Part shown: positions 8,233 to 17,209 of the stretch, in pieces | How positions within the stretch are numbered: position 1 is the first letter of the stretch | How the letters are laid out: each line of letters begins with the position of its first letter | NCBI RefSeq assembly: GCF_002257585.1 | Contig: NZ_CP022743.1 | Span: 5,084,001-5,148,000 of the forward strand | DNA length: 64,000 nt | DNA from: Mucilaginibacter xinganensis | GTDB lineage: Bacteria; Bacteroidota; Bacteroidia; Sphingobacteriales; Sphingobacteriaceae | Direction: 5' to 3' | Position numbers and translations under genes: made by a program | Notes under the pieces: model-generated | Database searches by the model: none | Told to the model about the DNA's origin: nothing | The model's input: the letters and a program-made list of their open reading frames with translations, nothing else

Positions 8233-8754
8233 TTACAATGGTTTTGGAACACAGGAGGTTCTTTTAATTAAATGTGCGTTGATAGGGATAACGTTTGTGG
8301 CGCCGGCAAACTGGATAAGCGAATCTGCCTTTTTTCTGATCTTAAAATACTCGTCATAATCGCCATAGCGGAAACAGCTTTTTTCATCCTTTATGGTTAA
8401 ATCAGCATTACAGAACAGGCCTTTCATATGCAGGGTGTCGTGTTTTTGGATGTAGGTACCTTTGCAATATTCAATCCACTGGCCTTTACTGGTACATGAA
8501 TCGCCACCGCTATTTACTTTGCTGTAGGAATGGATCGTCATAACAAACGAGTCGCAGCTAAACTTCAGGTGATATAATGAATAGTTCAGCAATTGCTTTT
8601 GCCCGGCTATCGAATCCTGCTGCCACTCGCCCTGCAAGTAAGCCTGCCCCGGCGTTTGCATGTCGGGATTAAAATGGCAGCTGAAAGCTGAAAGCAAAAG
8701 AATGAAAGCCAGCAGGCGAACAGTAAAAAGCGAAAGGCGAAAGGGCTTTTGCAT
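8233..8754 (-). CDS. Small lipoprotein of unknown function
   Basis: This 173-residue protein begins MQKPFRLSLF with a hydrophobic stretch and a lipobox-like LSAFSC (Cys about residue 26), so it is probably membrane-anchored. The mature part is beta-rich with several cysteines (FSCDSF, DSCTSKG, YCKG, FCNAD), which resembles lipocalin-like secreted proteins, but I cannot name a family. The start at 8754 is preferred over a longer frame to 8856 because the extension is translated repeat sequence. Its stop lies 1 bp from the nuclease start, so the two are probably cotranscribed. Confidence 0.65.
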   Translation of the reverse strand: MQKPFRLSLFTVRLLAFILLLSAFSCHFNPDMQTPGQAYLQGEWQQDSIAGQKQLLNYSLYHLKFSCDSFVMTIHSYSKVNSGGDSCTSKGQWIEYCKGTYIQKHDTLHMKGLFCNADLTIKDEKSCFRYGDYDEYFKIRKKADSLIQFAGATNVIPINAHLIKRTSCVPKPL

Positions 8755-8766
8755 GAAATATATTGT

Positions 8767-8805
8767 AAAGCCCCTCTCCAAAGGAGAGGGATTTAGGGTG
8801 AGGCG
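8767..8805. repeat. Palindromic CCCTCTCC-AAA-GGAGAGGG element
   Basis: CCCTCTCC (8772-8779) and GGAGAGGG (8783-8790) form an 8-bp perfect stem with a 3-base loop, flanked by AAAGC and ATTTAGGGTGAGGCG. From general knowledge, elements of this form are scattered between genes in many Sphingobacteriaceae. It lies between fumC and the lipoprotein gene. A degenerate relative may lie at about 4020-4110, where CTCTCCAAAGTAGAGGGATT occurs. Confidence 0.5.
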
Positions 8806-8816
8806 TAATAGTTCGC

Positions 8817-10214
8817 TTATTTTAAACTGCCGATCATGTCTTCCGGGCGAACCCACTCATCAAACTGCTCATTGGTGAGCAGGCCGAGGCCAAGGGCGGC
8901 TTCGCGGAGCGACAGATTTTCTTTTAACGCTTTTTTGGCGATTTTAGCCGCATTTTCATAACCGATATGCGGGTTTAAGGCAGTCACCAGCATTAATGAA
9001 TTTTCAAGGTGTTTCTTTATCCCGGCATAGTTTGGCTCAATACCAACCGCACAATGATCATTGAATGAGGTGCATGCATCACCTATTAAGCGGGCCGACT
9101 GTAAAAAGTTGGCTGCCATAACCGGCTTAAACACATTAAGCTCATAATGCCCGTTTGAACCGCCTATAGATATGGTTACATCGTTACCCATAACCTGCGC
9201 AGCTACCATGGTAACAGCTTCATTTTGGGTTGGGTTAACCTTACCCGGCATAATTGACGAACCCGGCTCATTATCGGGAATATGGATCTCGCCGATACCA
9301 GAACGCGGACCGGAAGCCAGCATGCGGATATCATTGGCAATTTTCATTAATGATACTGCTATTTGTTTTAATGCACCATGGCTTTCAACAATAGCATCAT
9401 GCGCAGCAAGTGCTTCAAATTTATTTTCGGCAGTGCGAAAAGGCAGGCCGGTAAATTTGGCAATGTATTCGGCCACCTTTACATCGTAACCTTTGGGTGT
9501 ATTGATGCCTGTACCTACGGCTGTGCCGCCTAAAGCAAGCTCAGCGAGGTGATCAAGCGTATTCCTTAATGCTCTTAAGCCATGATCCAGCTGAGATACG
9601 TATCCAGAAAATTCCTGGCCCAAAGTAAGCGGCGTTGCATCCATTAAATGAGTACGGCCAATTTTAACGACACTTTTAAATGCTTCAGACTTCGCCTTTA
9701 AGGTATCACGCAGCTTTTCAACACCCGGGATAGTTACATCAATCACCATTTTATAGGCAGCAATGTGCATGGCTGTTGGGTACGTATCGTTTGATGATTG
9801 CGATTTATTTACATCATCATTAGGGTGGATGAAAGTTTTACCCTCGCCCAGTTTATTGCCGGCAACCACGTGTGCACGGTTGGCAACAACCTCGTTCACG
9901 TTCATGTTTGATTGTGTGCCCGACCCTGTTTGCCAGATCACCAGCGGAAATTCGCCGGCTAATCCGCCTTCAAGAATTTCATCGCAAACCTGTGCAATCT
10001 GGTCGCGTTTTTCGGCAGGCAATACGCCGCAATCCGTATTGGTGTATGCAGCAGCCTTTTTAAGGTAAGCAAAAGCAGCAATAATTTCCTTTGGCATGGA
10101 TGCCTCCGGCCCAATTTTAAAGTTATTGCGTGATCTTTCGGTTTGTGCTCCCCAGTATTTATCGGCAGGTACCTGTACCTCGCCCATGGTATCGTGTTCG
10201 GTTCTGAAACTCAT
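8817..10214 (-). CDS. fumC: Fumarate hydratase class II
   Basis: This 465-residue TCA-cycle enzyme interconverts fumarate and malate without an iron-sulphur cluster. The fumarase/aspartase signature GSSIMPGKVNPTQNE is present, as are the early TGSGTQSNMNVNEV and RTHLMDATP regions that build the active site. Length agrees with FumC (about 460-467). The start is an ATG giving MSFRTEHDTMGEVQVPADKYWGAQT, the canonical N-terminus. A promoter of its own probably lies in 10215-10298. Confidence 0.96.
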   Translation of the reverse strand: MSFRTEHDTMGEVQVPADKYWGAQTERSRNNFKIGPEASMPKEIIAAFAYLKKAAAYTNTDCGVLPAEKRDQIAQVCDEILEGGLAGEFPLVIWQTGSGTQSNMNVNEVVANRAHVVAGNKLGEGKTFIHPNDDVNKSQSSNDTYPTAMHIAAYKMVIDVTIPGVEKLRDTLKAKSEAFKSVVKIGRTHLMDATPLTLGQEFSGYVSQLDHGLRALRNTLDHLAELALGGTAVGTGINTPKGYDVKVAEYIAKFTGLPFRTAENKFEALAAHDAIVESHGALKQIAVSLMKIANDIRMLASGPRSGIGEIHIPDNEPGSSIMPGKVNPTQNEAVTMVAAQVMGNDVTISIGGSNGHYELNVFKPVMAANFLQSARLIGDACTSFNDHCAVGIEPNYAGIKKHLENSLMLVTALNPHIGYENAAKIAKKALKENLSLREAALGLGLLTNEQFDEWVRPEDMIGSLK

Positions 10215-10298
10215 GGAATTTATGTTTTTTTGCAGCGCAAAGGTAGGGTTTTATCTAATGTTTGTAAACGTAAACGGGTAAACTTTTTGGTACAAAAA

Positions 10299-10967
10299 CT
10301 AGTCTTCCGTTTGCGATCTTACACCATTAGTTTCCCTCCTTTTTGGATTTACATGATCGGCTTCAATGTACAATCCATCCGCCTTTTCAAACAGTTCGCG
10401 ATTTTCATCTGTTGGCCCAAGCGCATAATTATACCTTGACAAGGCATAGAGCAGCGGTATTTTTTCTCTGGGGATCTCGCCTTGCTGCAAGTCATTTAGC
10501 CAGTCGCTTCCCATAAATAATAGCGTATATTTCTTTTCAATTTTTTCGTATATCGCATAGGCATCATACGAATCCAGCCACTCCGGCGGAGCGAATAAGC
10601 CGGTTATGTTCCCTATTTTATTCCGGCTTTCAACTCCTTCGTTTTTTTCCTGCCCAAAAACAAAAAAGAAATAAATCCATACAGCTAAAAATAAGATACC
10701 TGTTAACAGCGCTCCACCACTCCTTGTCCCTAAAAAAAGAAAAACTACTGCAAGTATCGCGGCATATACCCTTGCATAACCTGCTATAATACTTGTTTGA
10801 TGGAGTGGCACCGAAAAGCCTTTTCTTCCCCGAAACGCTGAAGAAGTTACCAGCATTGACGCAACCGGCATCAAAGGTACCCCGATAATAATAAATTTAG
10901 TTTCAATCCATTGATCCTTTACTTCGTGTACCTTCCCAAGAAATATGGTGCCTATTATAAATGCCAT
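10299..10967 (-). CDS. Membrane protein of unknown function, 222 aa
   Basis: I do not recognise a family. The first ~110 residues contain hydrophobic segments (around 22-42 and a long pair at about 62-108 ending WIYFFFVFG), so two or three membrane spans are likely. A charged soluble C-terminal half follows, with LDSYDAYAIYEKIEKKY and PLLYALSRYNYALGP, resembling a helical repeat. It is divergent from the LytS-type kinase gene, with 182-215 bp between them. No operon partner is evident. Confidence 0.65.
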   Translation of the reverse strand: MAFIIGTIFLGKVHEVKDQWIETKFIIIGVPLMPVASMLVTSSAFRGRKGFSVPLHQTSIIAGYARVYAAILAVVFLFLGTRSGGALLTGILFLAVWIYFFFVFGQEKNEGVESRNKIGNITGLFAPPEWLDSYDAYAIYEKIEKKYTLLFMGSDWLNDLQQGEIPREKIPLLYALSRYNYALGPTDENRELFEKADGLYIEADHVNPKRRETNGVRSQTED

Positions 10968-11111
10968 GTGCCGGTTTAAGTTTGCTTTGCCGATGTTGTT
11001 AAGGATTCGGCTTTGTAAATTTAAGGATTTATGTCAATTGAGTTGAATTGCCATATAATTAATACATTACCTTTTTATTAAGCGATGCTTCCGGATACTA
11101 ATCGGCAGTGA

Positions 11112-11142
11112 TTGTTTACTGTTTGTTGCTTGTGTATATTTA
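11112..11142 (+). promoter_or_regulatory. Candidate Bacteroidota promoter for the LytS/LytTR pair
   Basis: TTG at 11112-11114 is followed after exactly 20 bp by TATATTTA at 11135-11142, one base from the -7 consensus TAnnTTTG. Transcription would begin near 11148-11151. That places the ATG at 11150 at or before the 5' end and supports the ATG at 11183 as the real start. Confidence 0.45.
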
Positions 11143-11182
11143 GCAGGATATGCAGTTTTATATCAGCAAACGAAATTTAAAT

Positions 11183-13000
11183 ATGAAAACAATGAAACTG
11201 CTGATACAAAAGATCGCTTTGATTACCACCCTGGTAGCTATGAGTATAGCCGCCGCAGGTCAGATAACCACCATGGAGCATAATAATAAATTGGAGGTGT
11301 ATGATCATTATAAATTGATAGACACGCTGCATGCCACGCCGGATCAACTGGCAAAAGTTCACCAGCTGCAAAAAATAAAGCAGCTCACAAAAGATCATTA
11401 CTATTATGATTTTCCGTACGCACGTAACCTGGGTATCAGGTTTAACAATGATGGAAAAACAAAAAGCGAAGTTTACGAAGGCCGGGACTGGGGCGACGAC
11501 AAGTTTTATAAAAGCATAATTATTGATGGCGACTGCTCAATTGAGCTGGCTGCACTGGATATTACTGAAAAAAATGCGGCTGATTATCGTTACCGGGTGG
11601 TACAAAATGACAACCAGGAGCTAACAACTTGGAAGGTACCTGCAACCTTTAAAAACACAAGCGATAAGCGGTTTAAGTATGCTTATTTAGGCCAGTTTAA
11701 ATATGCGCCGGGCCAGGTGCTAAAGGTTGAAATTTATAATGTAAAAAACTTTAAACAACAGGATGCCATGCTAATTGACTGGCGCAAGGTTGAAGCCGCT
11801 AAAGTAGGTGCCACCATACAATATATTAGCCGAAACTTTCACATTCCGGATAACGGGCTAATAAGCTATCCTATGAATATGGTTAAACATGGGTCTGTTA
11901 AAAAGAAATCATTCTTCTTTGGAAAAGAACGGGTTTTTACGCGCCCAGCCTCGCTAAACTTTATTGAAACCACAGCTTCAAATGATATAAAATTAAGGCT
12001 CGGCGATTCGCTGCAAAATATATCCTTTGATATAGGAAACGGCCAAAGGCTTTATAATTACAGGATCAGCCTGAAAAGGGAGATTGATGGTTATACAGAC
12101 AGTATAGACTTCGGCGAAACAAATGACAAACTTGTTCTATATAAGGAGTTTTGGAAAAACCCGGGCAAGTATAGTATCACCTTTACGCCTAAGATCCATA
12201 AGCATGGCGGCGAACCTATACTGCTGTTACACAACCTCGCGACCTCCATCAGTTTTACGACACTTCCAGCGTTGGATACTACGCACAGCATCCCCTTACG
12301 CGCTGTGATATTAATGGCTTTTATCACCGCTTTTATCATCGTTCTGCTGTTTACTTACTACCGGCAACGGCAAAAACGAACTTTGGAAGCGGAAGCACAA
12401 AACAGGCAGATCGCAACGCTGCAATTGCAATCGGTGCGCTCACAGCTAAACCCGCATTTTATGTTCAATGCGCTGGCTGGCATTCAAAACCTGATGAATA
12501 AAAATGAAATTGAACTGGCTAATAAATACCTGGCCCGCTTTGCCCGCATTACCCGCAACGTACTTGACGACGGTAATAAAGAACTAACTTCAATTGAGCA
12601 TGAAACCGACCTGCTTAACGATTACCTTCAAATGGAGCAACTGCGTTTTGGCTTCGCGTTTGATATTAACGTGGATGATATTGACCAGCAAATTGAGATT
12701 CCCGCCATGCTGCTGCAGCCATTTGTTGAAAATGCAGTTAAACATGGGGTATCAACCTTAAAAGATAAAGGGAAAATAACCGTTGGCATTGCTAAAAACA
12801 ATGCCGACCTGATTCTGACCGTTGCCGACAATGGCGGAGGCTTTATCGGGGAAACCACAACCGGTATGGGGATAAAACTTTGCAAAGAGCGGATTAAGCT
12901 GCTCAACGGCATCTATAAAAATAGCAGTATCTTGCTGCATAAAAACGTGCAAAGCAACAACGGCACCCTAATAACCATTGAACTGAAAAACTGGCTGTAG
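11183..13000 (+). CDS. LytS-family sensor histidine kinase with large periplasmic sensor
   Basis: This 605-residue kinase has a signal/anchor segment, about 340 extracytoplasmic residues that look like beta-sandwich domains, one membrane helix (about residues 372-392, LMAFITAFIIVLLFTYY), then the His_kinase domain of the LytS/YehU type. LNPHFMFN carries the phosphorylated His at about 425. The ATPase part shows LLQPFVENAVKHG and TVADNGGGF. The sensor region is not the usual Y_Y_Y/beta-propeller array and I cannot name it. The cognate LytTR regulator follows after 3 bp. ATG 11150 is an alternative start. Confidence 0.88.
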   Translation: MKTMKLLIQKIALITTLVAMSIAAAGQITTMEHNNKLEVYDHYKLIDTLHATPDQLAKVHQLQKIKQLTKDHYYYDFPYARNLGIRFNNDGKTKSEVYEGRDWGDDKFYKSIIIDGDCSIELAALDITEKNAADYRYRVVQNDNQELTTWKVPATFKNTSDKRFKYAYLGQFKYAPGQVLKVEIYNVKNFKQQDAMLIDWRKVEAAKVGATIQYISRNFHIPDNGLISYPMNMVKHGSVKKKSFFFGKERVFTRPASLNFIETTASNDIKLRLGDSLQNISFDIGNGQRLYNYRISLKREIDGYTDSIDFGETNDKLVLYKEFWKNPGKYSITFTPKIHKHGGEPILLLHNLATSISFTTLPALDTTHSIPLRAVILMAFITAFIIVLLFTYYRQRQKRTLEAEAQNRQIATLQLQSVRSQLNPHFMFNALAGIQNLMNKNEIELANKYLARFARITRNVLDDGNKELTSIEHETDLLNDYLQMEQLRFGFAFDINVDDIDQQIEIPAMLLQPFVENAVKHGVSTLKDKGKITVGIAKNNADLILTVADNGGGFIGETTTGMGIKLCKERIKLLNGIYKNSSILLHKNVQSNNGTLITIELKNWL

Positions 13001-13003
13001 AAA

Positions 13004-13759
13004 ATGAAAGCGCTTATTGTTGATGATGAAGCCTCTAACCGGGAAAATCTGCTGCACTTATTGCAAACCTATGCGCCCGATATAGTGGTATGCGCTGCCG
13101 CAGGGAATGTTGACGAGAGTATAAAAGCGATAACAACGCACAGCCCTCAATTAGTTTTCCTGGATATCCAGCTGCATCAGCAGTCCGGTTTCGACCTGCT
13201 TAAACAATTAAGCGAAATAAACTTCGAGATCATATTCGTAACAGCGTATGATCAGTACGGCATCCAGGCTGTAAAGTTCGCTGCGCTTGATTACCTGCTG
13301 AAACCTATTGACATTGATGAGCTTAGGTGGGCAATTGAAAAAGCCCGCAAGGCTATCCATCAAAAACAAAAAAACGAGCGTTTGGGCTACCTGCTGGAGT
13401 ATTTAAAGGATGACAATAAAAGCAAGCCCCGTATTGCCTTGCCCCTATTCAGCGAAACACGGTATGTAAATATCAATGATATTATTCGTTGCGAAGCCGA
13501 CAATAGCTACACCCGTTTTTTGCTAAACAGCGGCGAACAGATCCTGGTATCAAAAACCTTAAAGGAATACGCCGCGCTGTTGCTCAATTATGGTTTTTTG
13601 CGTTCGCATCAATCACACCTGGTTAATACCGCGTTTATAAAAAGCTGGCTGCGCGAGGATGGCGGCAGCTTGCTGCTAACTGATGGCGTAAAAGTGCCGG
13701 TATCAAAACTAAACCGGGAAAAAGTTAAGGAATTACTGGCTTCGCAGTTTAAGCTGTAA
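13004..13759 (+). CDS. LytTR-family response regulator
   Basis: This 251-residue regulator has a receiver domain with the acidic pair DD at 8-9, phospho-acceptor Asp54 (VFLDIQL) and conserved Lys in LLKPID. A LytTR DNA-binding domain starts at about residue 145 (SETRYVNINDIIRCEADNSY) and ends SQFKL. LytTR proteins bind paired direct repeats upstream of targets. It starts 3 bp after the kinase stop, so the two genes form a two-component operon. It is convergent with the TPR gene, with only 9 bp between stops. Targets are unknown. Confidence 0.93.
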   Translation: MKALIVDDEASNRENLLHLLQTYAPDIVVCAAAGNVDESIKAITTHSPQLVFLDIQLHQQSGFDLLKQLSEINFEIIFVTAYDQYGIQAVKFAALDYLLKPIDIDELRWAIEKARKAIHQKQKNERLGYLLEYLKDDNKSKPRIALPLFSETRYVNINDIIRCEADNSYTRFLLNSGEQILVSKTLKEYAALLLNYGFLRSHQSHLVNTAFIKSWLREDGGSLLLTDGVKVPVSKLNREKVKELLASQFKL

Positions 13760-13768
13760 AACGCAAAT

Positions 13769-14686
13769 TTAAAAGGCCCGCTCGGCTCCCTTAACCCAGG
13801 CTTCCAGATCAGCTACCGGCTGCTGGTTGTCTTTTATCCATTTGGTGCTTTCGGGTGTGCTGCTGCTAACCAGCCTGGCCATTGCCGGCATATTTGGCGA
13901 TTGTGCCAGCCGATAAAAATAAGCGGCTAAATATGTTCTGAAAAAATAATTCCCGGTTTGCTTTTCTGCAAGCTGTCCAACATTTGTAAAAATAGCTGTC
14001 AGTTCTGCCGCTAACAGGTCCGCTGCGGAGGCATACCTTCTTTTGCTAAAATCAGCAACGGCCTGTGTTATTGCCTGGTTGAGGGCGCTGGTATTTGCAT
14101 CAATAGCACCCGGAGCCAATTCGCCCGGTTCGGGCTTAAGCGCCCCACCTTGCAGTATATGCTGAATGTTTGCAAAGGCTTCAGTACTGCGGGCAGTATT
14201 GGGTTCCAGCAATATAAAGCTGCAGAAACCAAGTAATGCCTGTGCCCGTTTATTTTGATGAAAACTAACCAGGGCATACATCCTTTGTGTGCCGGCATGT
14301 TTTGGATCAAGCTTTATGGCTTCAATTGCATTTTTCTCTGCTTCGGTATATTGCTTGCTTTTAAAATGGATCAGTCCCAAAAGGTCATAAGCGGCAGCGT
14401 TGAGTTTACCGTCGCCCTTCACTACTTTTTCAAGATAAGGAATCCCATCTTTTCCTTTATCTGATAAAAATAAAGAATACGCCAACTGGTAATTGGCATA
14501 TAAATTTCCGGTGTCAAGCTTTAGTGCTTGTTGATATTTTTCAATAGCTTCAGCGTATTTCTTTTCATCATTTAGCTTTACCCCCTGCTTAACCAGCGCA
14601 CGGGCATCATCATTGTCCTGGGCTAATGTTTTGCGGCTGGCTGCAATTATAAAAAGGCCAATAAGCAGGTATTGAAAGTATTTCAT
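13769..14686 (-). CDS. Secreted TPR-repeat protein
   Basis: This 305-residue protein has a signal peptide (to about residue 22, LAQ) followed by at least three tetratricopeptide repeats. Examples are ALVKQGVKLNDEKKYAEAIEKYQQAL, an N-Y-A-N-Y-Q-L-A-Y-S-L-F unit, and AAYDLLGLIHFKSKQYTEAEKNAIEAIKL when read unit by unit. A different alpha-helical C-terminal domain (about 190-305) contains FFRTYLAAYFYRLAQSPN. It probably acts as a periplasmic protein-interaction scaffold. No partner is evident from position. It is divergent from the serine hydrolase gene. Confidence 0.75.
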   Translation of the reverse strand: MKYFQYLLIGLFIIAASRKTLAQDNDDARALVKQGVKLNDEKKYAEAIEKYQQALKLDTGNLYANYQLAYSLFLSDKGKDGIPYLEKVVKGDGKLNAAAYDLLGLIHFKSKQYTEAEKNAIEAIKLDPKHAGTQRMYALVSFHQNKRAQALLGFCSFILLEPNTARSTEAFANIQHILQGGALKPEPGELAPGAIDANTSALNQAITQAVADFSKRRYASAADLLAAELTAIFTNVGQLAEKQTGNYFFRTYLAAYFYRLAQSPNMPAMARLVSSSTPESTKWIKDNQQPVADLEAWVKGAERAF

Positions 14687-14801
14687 CTGCTAAAATTAGG
14701 AAGACCTATTAACTAAAAGAAAAAATAATTAAAACATTACTTTATAACTCCTGTATAATTTCTGACTTTTGCCACCGTTAACAAAGTGTGAATTTTACTT
14801 T

Positions 14802-16010
14802 ATGAAATTAGTGTACACCCCCATCATATTTACTTTTTTTCTTTTTATTTTAACTGCCTGCTCATCCAAACAAAAAGATACCAGCGCCAAGCTGCCCGGC
14901 CCCGAGGCACCGTTTGATACCAAAGCTTTTTTAAGTTACGACCCCAAGCATGCCGATAAAAAAATTGATGAAGTGATGCAGCAACTGCATAAAACCCGCG
15001 GTTTTAACGGGAACGTGCTGGTGGCAAAAAATGGCAAAATAATTTACGAAAAGGCAATTGGCTGGGCTGATTACCTTCACCGCGACAGCCTCAAGTTAAG
15101 CTCGAAGTTTGAGCTGGCTTCAGTTACCAAAACTATGACGAGCACTGCCATATTGATGTTGATGGAGCAAGGAAAGCTTAAGCTGGATGATGATGTAAAA
15201 AAGTTTTTTCCTGATTTTCCGTATGATGGGGTAACTATTCGCCTGCTGCTTACACACCGTTCGGGCATGATGAATTATGTTTATTTTACCGACGATTTGT
15301 ACCGCGCCCAACACCTTAACCAGCGGAAGGGCATCTCCAACCAGGAAGAAATGGCTTTGATAGCCCAATACAAACCCCGCCCGTTTAACAAACCTAACGT
15401 AAGGTTTTTGTATAACAACTCAAATTTTATGGTGCTGGGGTCCATTATTGAAAAAGTTACCGGCCAGTCTTATGCCGATTTTATGCAAACCCACATTTTT
15501 AAACCTTCCAAAATGCTGAATACAGCAGTTTATTCAAAGGCGGTTTATGATAAGATCCCTGTGGATGTGGTTGGGCACGACAGGGGGCAGTGGAAATATT
15601 CTGTCGCACAAAACTTTTTAGACGGGCCGGTTGGCGACAAAGGCATTTACAGTACAGTAGGTGACCTTTGGCTGTATGACCGTGCGTTGCGCGCCGGCCG
15701 TTTGTTAAAACAGGCTACTATGGATTCGGCATACGTGCCCCGCAACCCTATGGTTCATGGTCACTTTAGCTACGGCTATGGCTGGCGGATATTTGAGGCG
15801 CCTGGCAAGCAGGTAATTTACCATACCGGCTGGTGGCATGGTTTCAGGCATATTTATTTACGTGACATTAAAGATGATATTACCATTGTGCTGCTTTCAA
15901 ATCTTTCAAACGGCAGTTTATTAAAGCTTGATGATTTGTTTAAAGCGGCTGGAATGCCAATAGTGCGCAAAAGTGCCTACAACGGTAATGGCGACACAAG
16001 TGATGATTAA
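14802..16010 (+). CDS. Serine hydrolase lipoprotein (beta-lactamase/PBP4-like fold)
   Basis: This 402-residue protein has a lipobox LTAC with Cys20 and so is lipid-anchored. The beta-lactamase-related (class C / AmpH, serine hydrolase) fold is shown by SVTK at 107-110 (nucleophile Ser107, Lys110), the YNN motif in FLYNNSNF, and a HTGWWHG segment in the KTG position near the C-terminus. Such proteins are peptidases, esterases or D-aminopeptidases more often than true antibiotic resistance enzymes. The start is the ATG at 14802; an upstream ATG at 14769 adds residues before the signal peptide. Confidence 0.85.
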   Translation: MKLVYTPIIFTFFLFILTACSSKQKDTSAKLPGPEAPFDTKAFLSYDPKHADKKIDEVMQQLHKTRGFNGNVLVAKNGKIIYEKAIGWADYLHRDSLKLSSKFELASVTKTMTSTAILMLMEQGKLKLDDDVKKFFPDFPYDGVTIRLLLTHRSGMMNYVYFTDDLYRAQHLNQRKGISNQEEMALIAQYKPRPFNKPNVRFLYNNSNFMVLGSIIEKVTGQSYADFMQTHIFKPSKMLNTAVYSKAVYDKIPVDVVGHDRGQWKYSVAQNFLDGPVGDKGIYSTVGDLWLYDRALRAGRLLKQATMDSAYVPRNPMVHGHFSYGYGWRIFEAPGKQVIYHTGWWHGFRHIYLRDIKDDITIVLLSNLSNGSLLKLDDLFKAAGMPIVRKSAYNGNGDTSDD

Positions 16011-16017
16011 GATTTAA

Positions 16018-16060
16018 GTGAGTGGTTGATTGGGCTGGATTAGGTTGATTACGTTTTTTA
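16018..16060. repeat. Second copy of the GTGAGTGGTTGAT intergenic repeat
   Basis: The 13-mer at 16018-16030 is identical to 7358-7370 and is followed by related words (TAGGTTGATTACG) before TTTTTTAATTTT. It lies immediately after the serine hydrolase stop and before ybaB. Here the inverted right arm is much weaker (AACAACTCACTAAAT), so it is a partial element. Confidence 0.45.
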
Positions 16061-16104
16061 ATTTTGCAACAACTCACTAAATCTACATAATAAACTAATA
16101 AACT

Positions 16105-16404
16105 ATGTTCGATAAACTAATGCAAGCCCAGCAAATGGCGGGCGCAATGAAACAAAAATTAGACGCTATTACCGTAACGGGCACTGCCGAAGGTGGCAAA
16201 ATCACAGTTACCGCTAATGCAAGCAAAGTTATCCAGTCTGTAACTATTGATGAGGGGTTTTTAAAGGAGGCAGATAAAGAGCAGCTGGAAGAGCTCATGG
16301 TTATTGCCATAAATAAGGCCATGACCCAGGCAGATACCGCAAGCCAAAGCGAAATGGCCGCTGTAACCAAAGATATGTTTGGTGGCATGGGTGGCCTTTT
16401 TTAG
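16105..16404 (+). CDS. YbaB/EbfC nucleoid-associated protein
   Basis: This 99-residue protein matches the YbaB/EbfC DNA-binding family: a Met-rich helical N-terminus (LMQAQQMAGAMKQKLDAI), a short beta-sheet with GGKITVTANASKVIQSVTI, and a C-terminal helix ending MFGGMGGLF. These small dimeric proteins bind DNA as tweezers-like dimers. In many bacteria ybaB follows dnaX and precedes recR. Neither is beside it here. Length fits the family. Confidence 0.9.
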   Translation: MFDKLMQAQQMAGAMKQKLDAITVTGTAEGGKITVTANASKVIQSVTIDEGFLKEADKEQLEELMVIAINKAMTQADTASQSEMAAVTKDMFGGMGGLF

Positions 16405-16520
16405 AATATTGACATTAGGATGTTTTATTATAGAACGCCAAATGCCGAATTTTGGACGATTATGTAAGGAAGCCGACTGTATTTCCACCAGCGGTTACCT
16501 GTAAAAACAAAAACTGACCT

Positions 16521-17198
16521 ATGAAAACTACCTATTACGGACAATCGACTTTTATGATCGAGACAGGCGGAAAAAAGCTGTTATTTGATCCGTTTATTAC
16601 CCCAAACCCGATGGCAAAAGACATCGATATTGATAGCCTTAAGCCTGATTATATTTTAGTTTCACACGGGCATGGCGATCATGTGGCCGATTTGCTCGCA
16701 ATCCAGAAAAGCAGCGACGCCATCATTATCTGCATTGCCGAAATAGCCAACTGGCTTGGCAAGCACGGTATAAACAATGCACACGGCATGAACATTGGCG
16801 GCGGATTTGATTTTGATTTCGGCCGAGTGAAAATGGTAAACGCCATCCATTCCAGCACCTTGCCTGACGGTTCGCCGGGGGGAAATCCTGCCGGTTTTGT
16901 TATTTACGCCGATGGAAAAACCATTTATTATGCCGGCGACACCGCGCTTACCTATGATATGAAACTGCTTGCTGATGATAACCTTGACTGGGCTTACCTG
17001 CCAATAGGCGACAACTACACTATGGGCGTTGATGATGCAATTAAAGCAACCAGCTTCATCAACTGTAAAAATGTAATTGGCATGCACTATGACACGTTCC
17101 CGGTAATTGCTATAGATAAAAAAGCGGCAGAAGAAAAATTCATCAAAGCGGGCATTAATATCAAGCTGCCTCAAATTGGCGAAAGCATAGAGCTGTAA
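16521..17198 (+). CDS. UPF0173-family metal-dependent hydrolase (MBL fold)
   Basis: This 225-residue protein has the metallo-beta-lactamase fold with the zinc motif SHGHGDHV (HxHxDH) at about residues 53-60. Further likely metal ligands are AIHSS, YYAGDTALT and a C-terminal MHYDTF. The pattern and length fit the UPF0173/YtkL-like hydrolases, whose substrates are mostly unknown. The N-terminus MKTTYYGQSTFMIE is typical. The gene lies alone on its strand, 116 bp after ybaB, and is convergent with the OmpR-type regulator gene across a large inverted repeat. Confidence 0.88.
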   Translation: MKTTYYGQSTFMIETGGKKLLFDPFITPNPMAKDIDIDSLKPDYILVSHGHGDHVADLLAIQKSSDAIIICIAEIANWLGKHGINNAHGMNIGGGFDFDFGRVKMVNAIHSSTLPDGSPGGNPAGFVIYADGKTIYYAGDTALTYDMKLLADDNLDWAYLPIGDNYTMGVDDAIKATSFINCKNVIGMHYDTFPVIAIDKKAAEEKFIKAGINIKLPQIGESIEL

Positions 17199-17209
17199 TT
17201 TAAAGAAAC

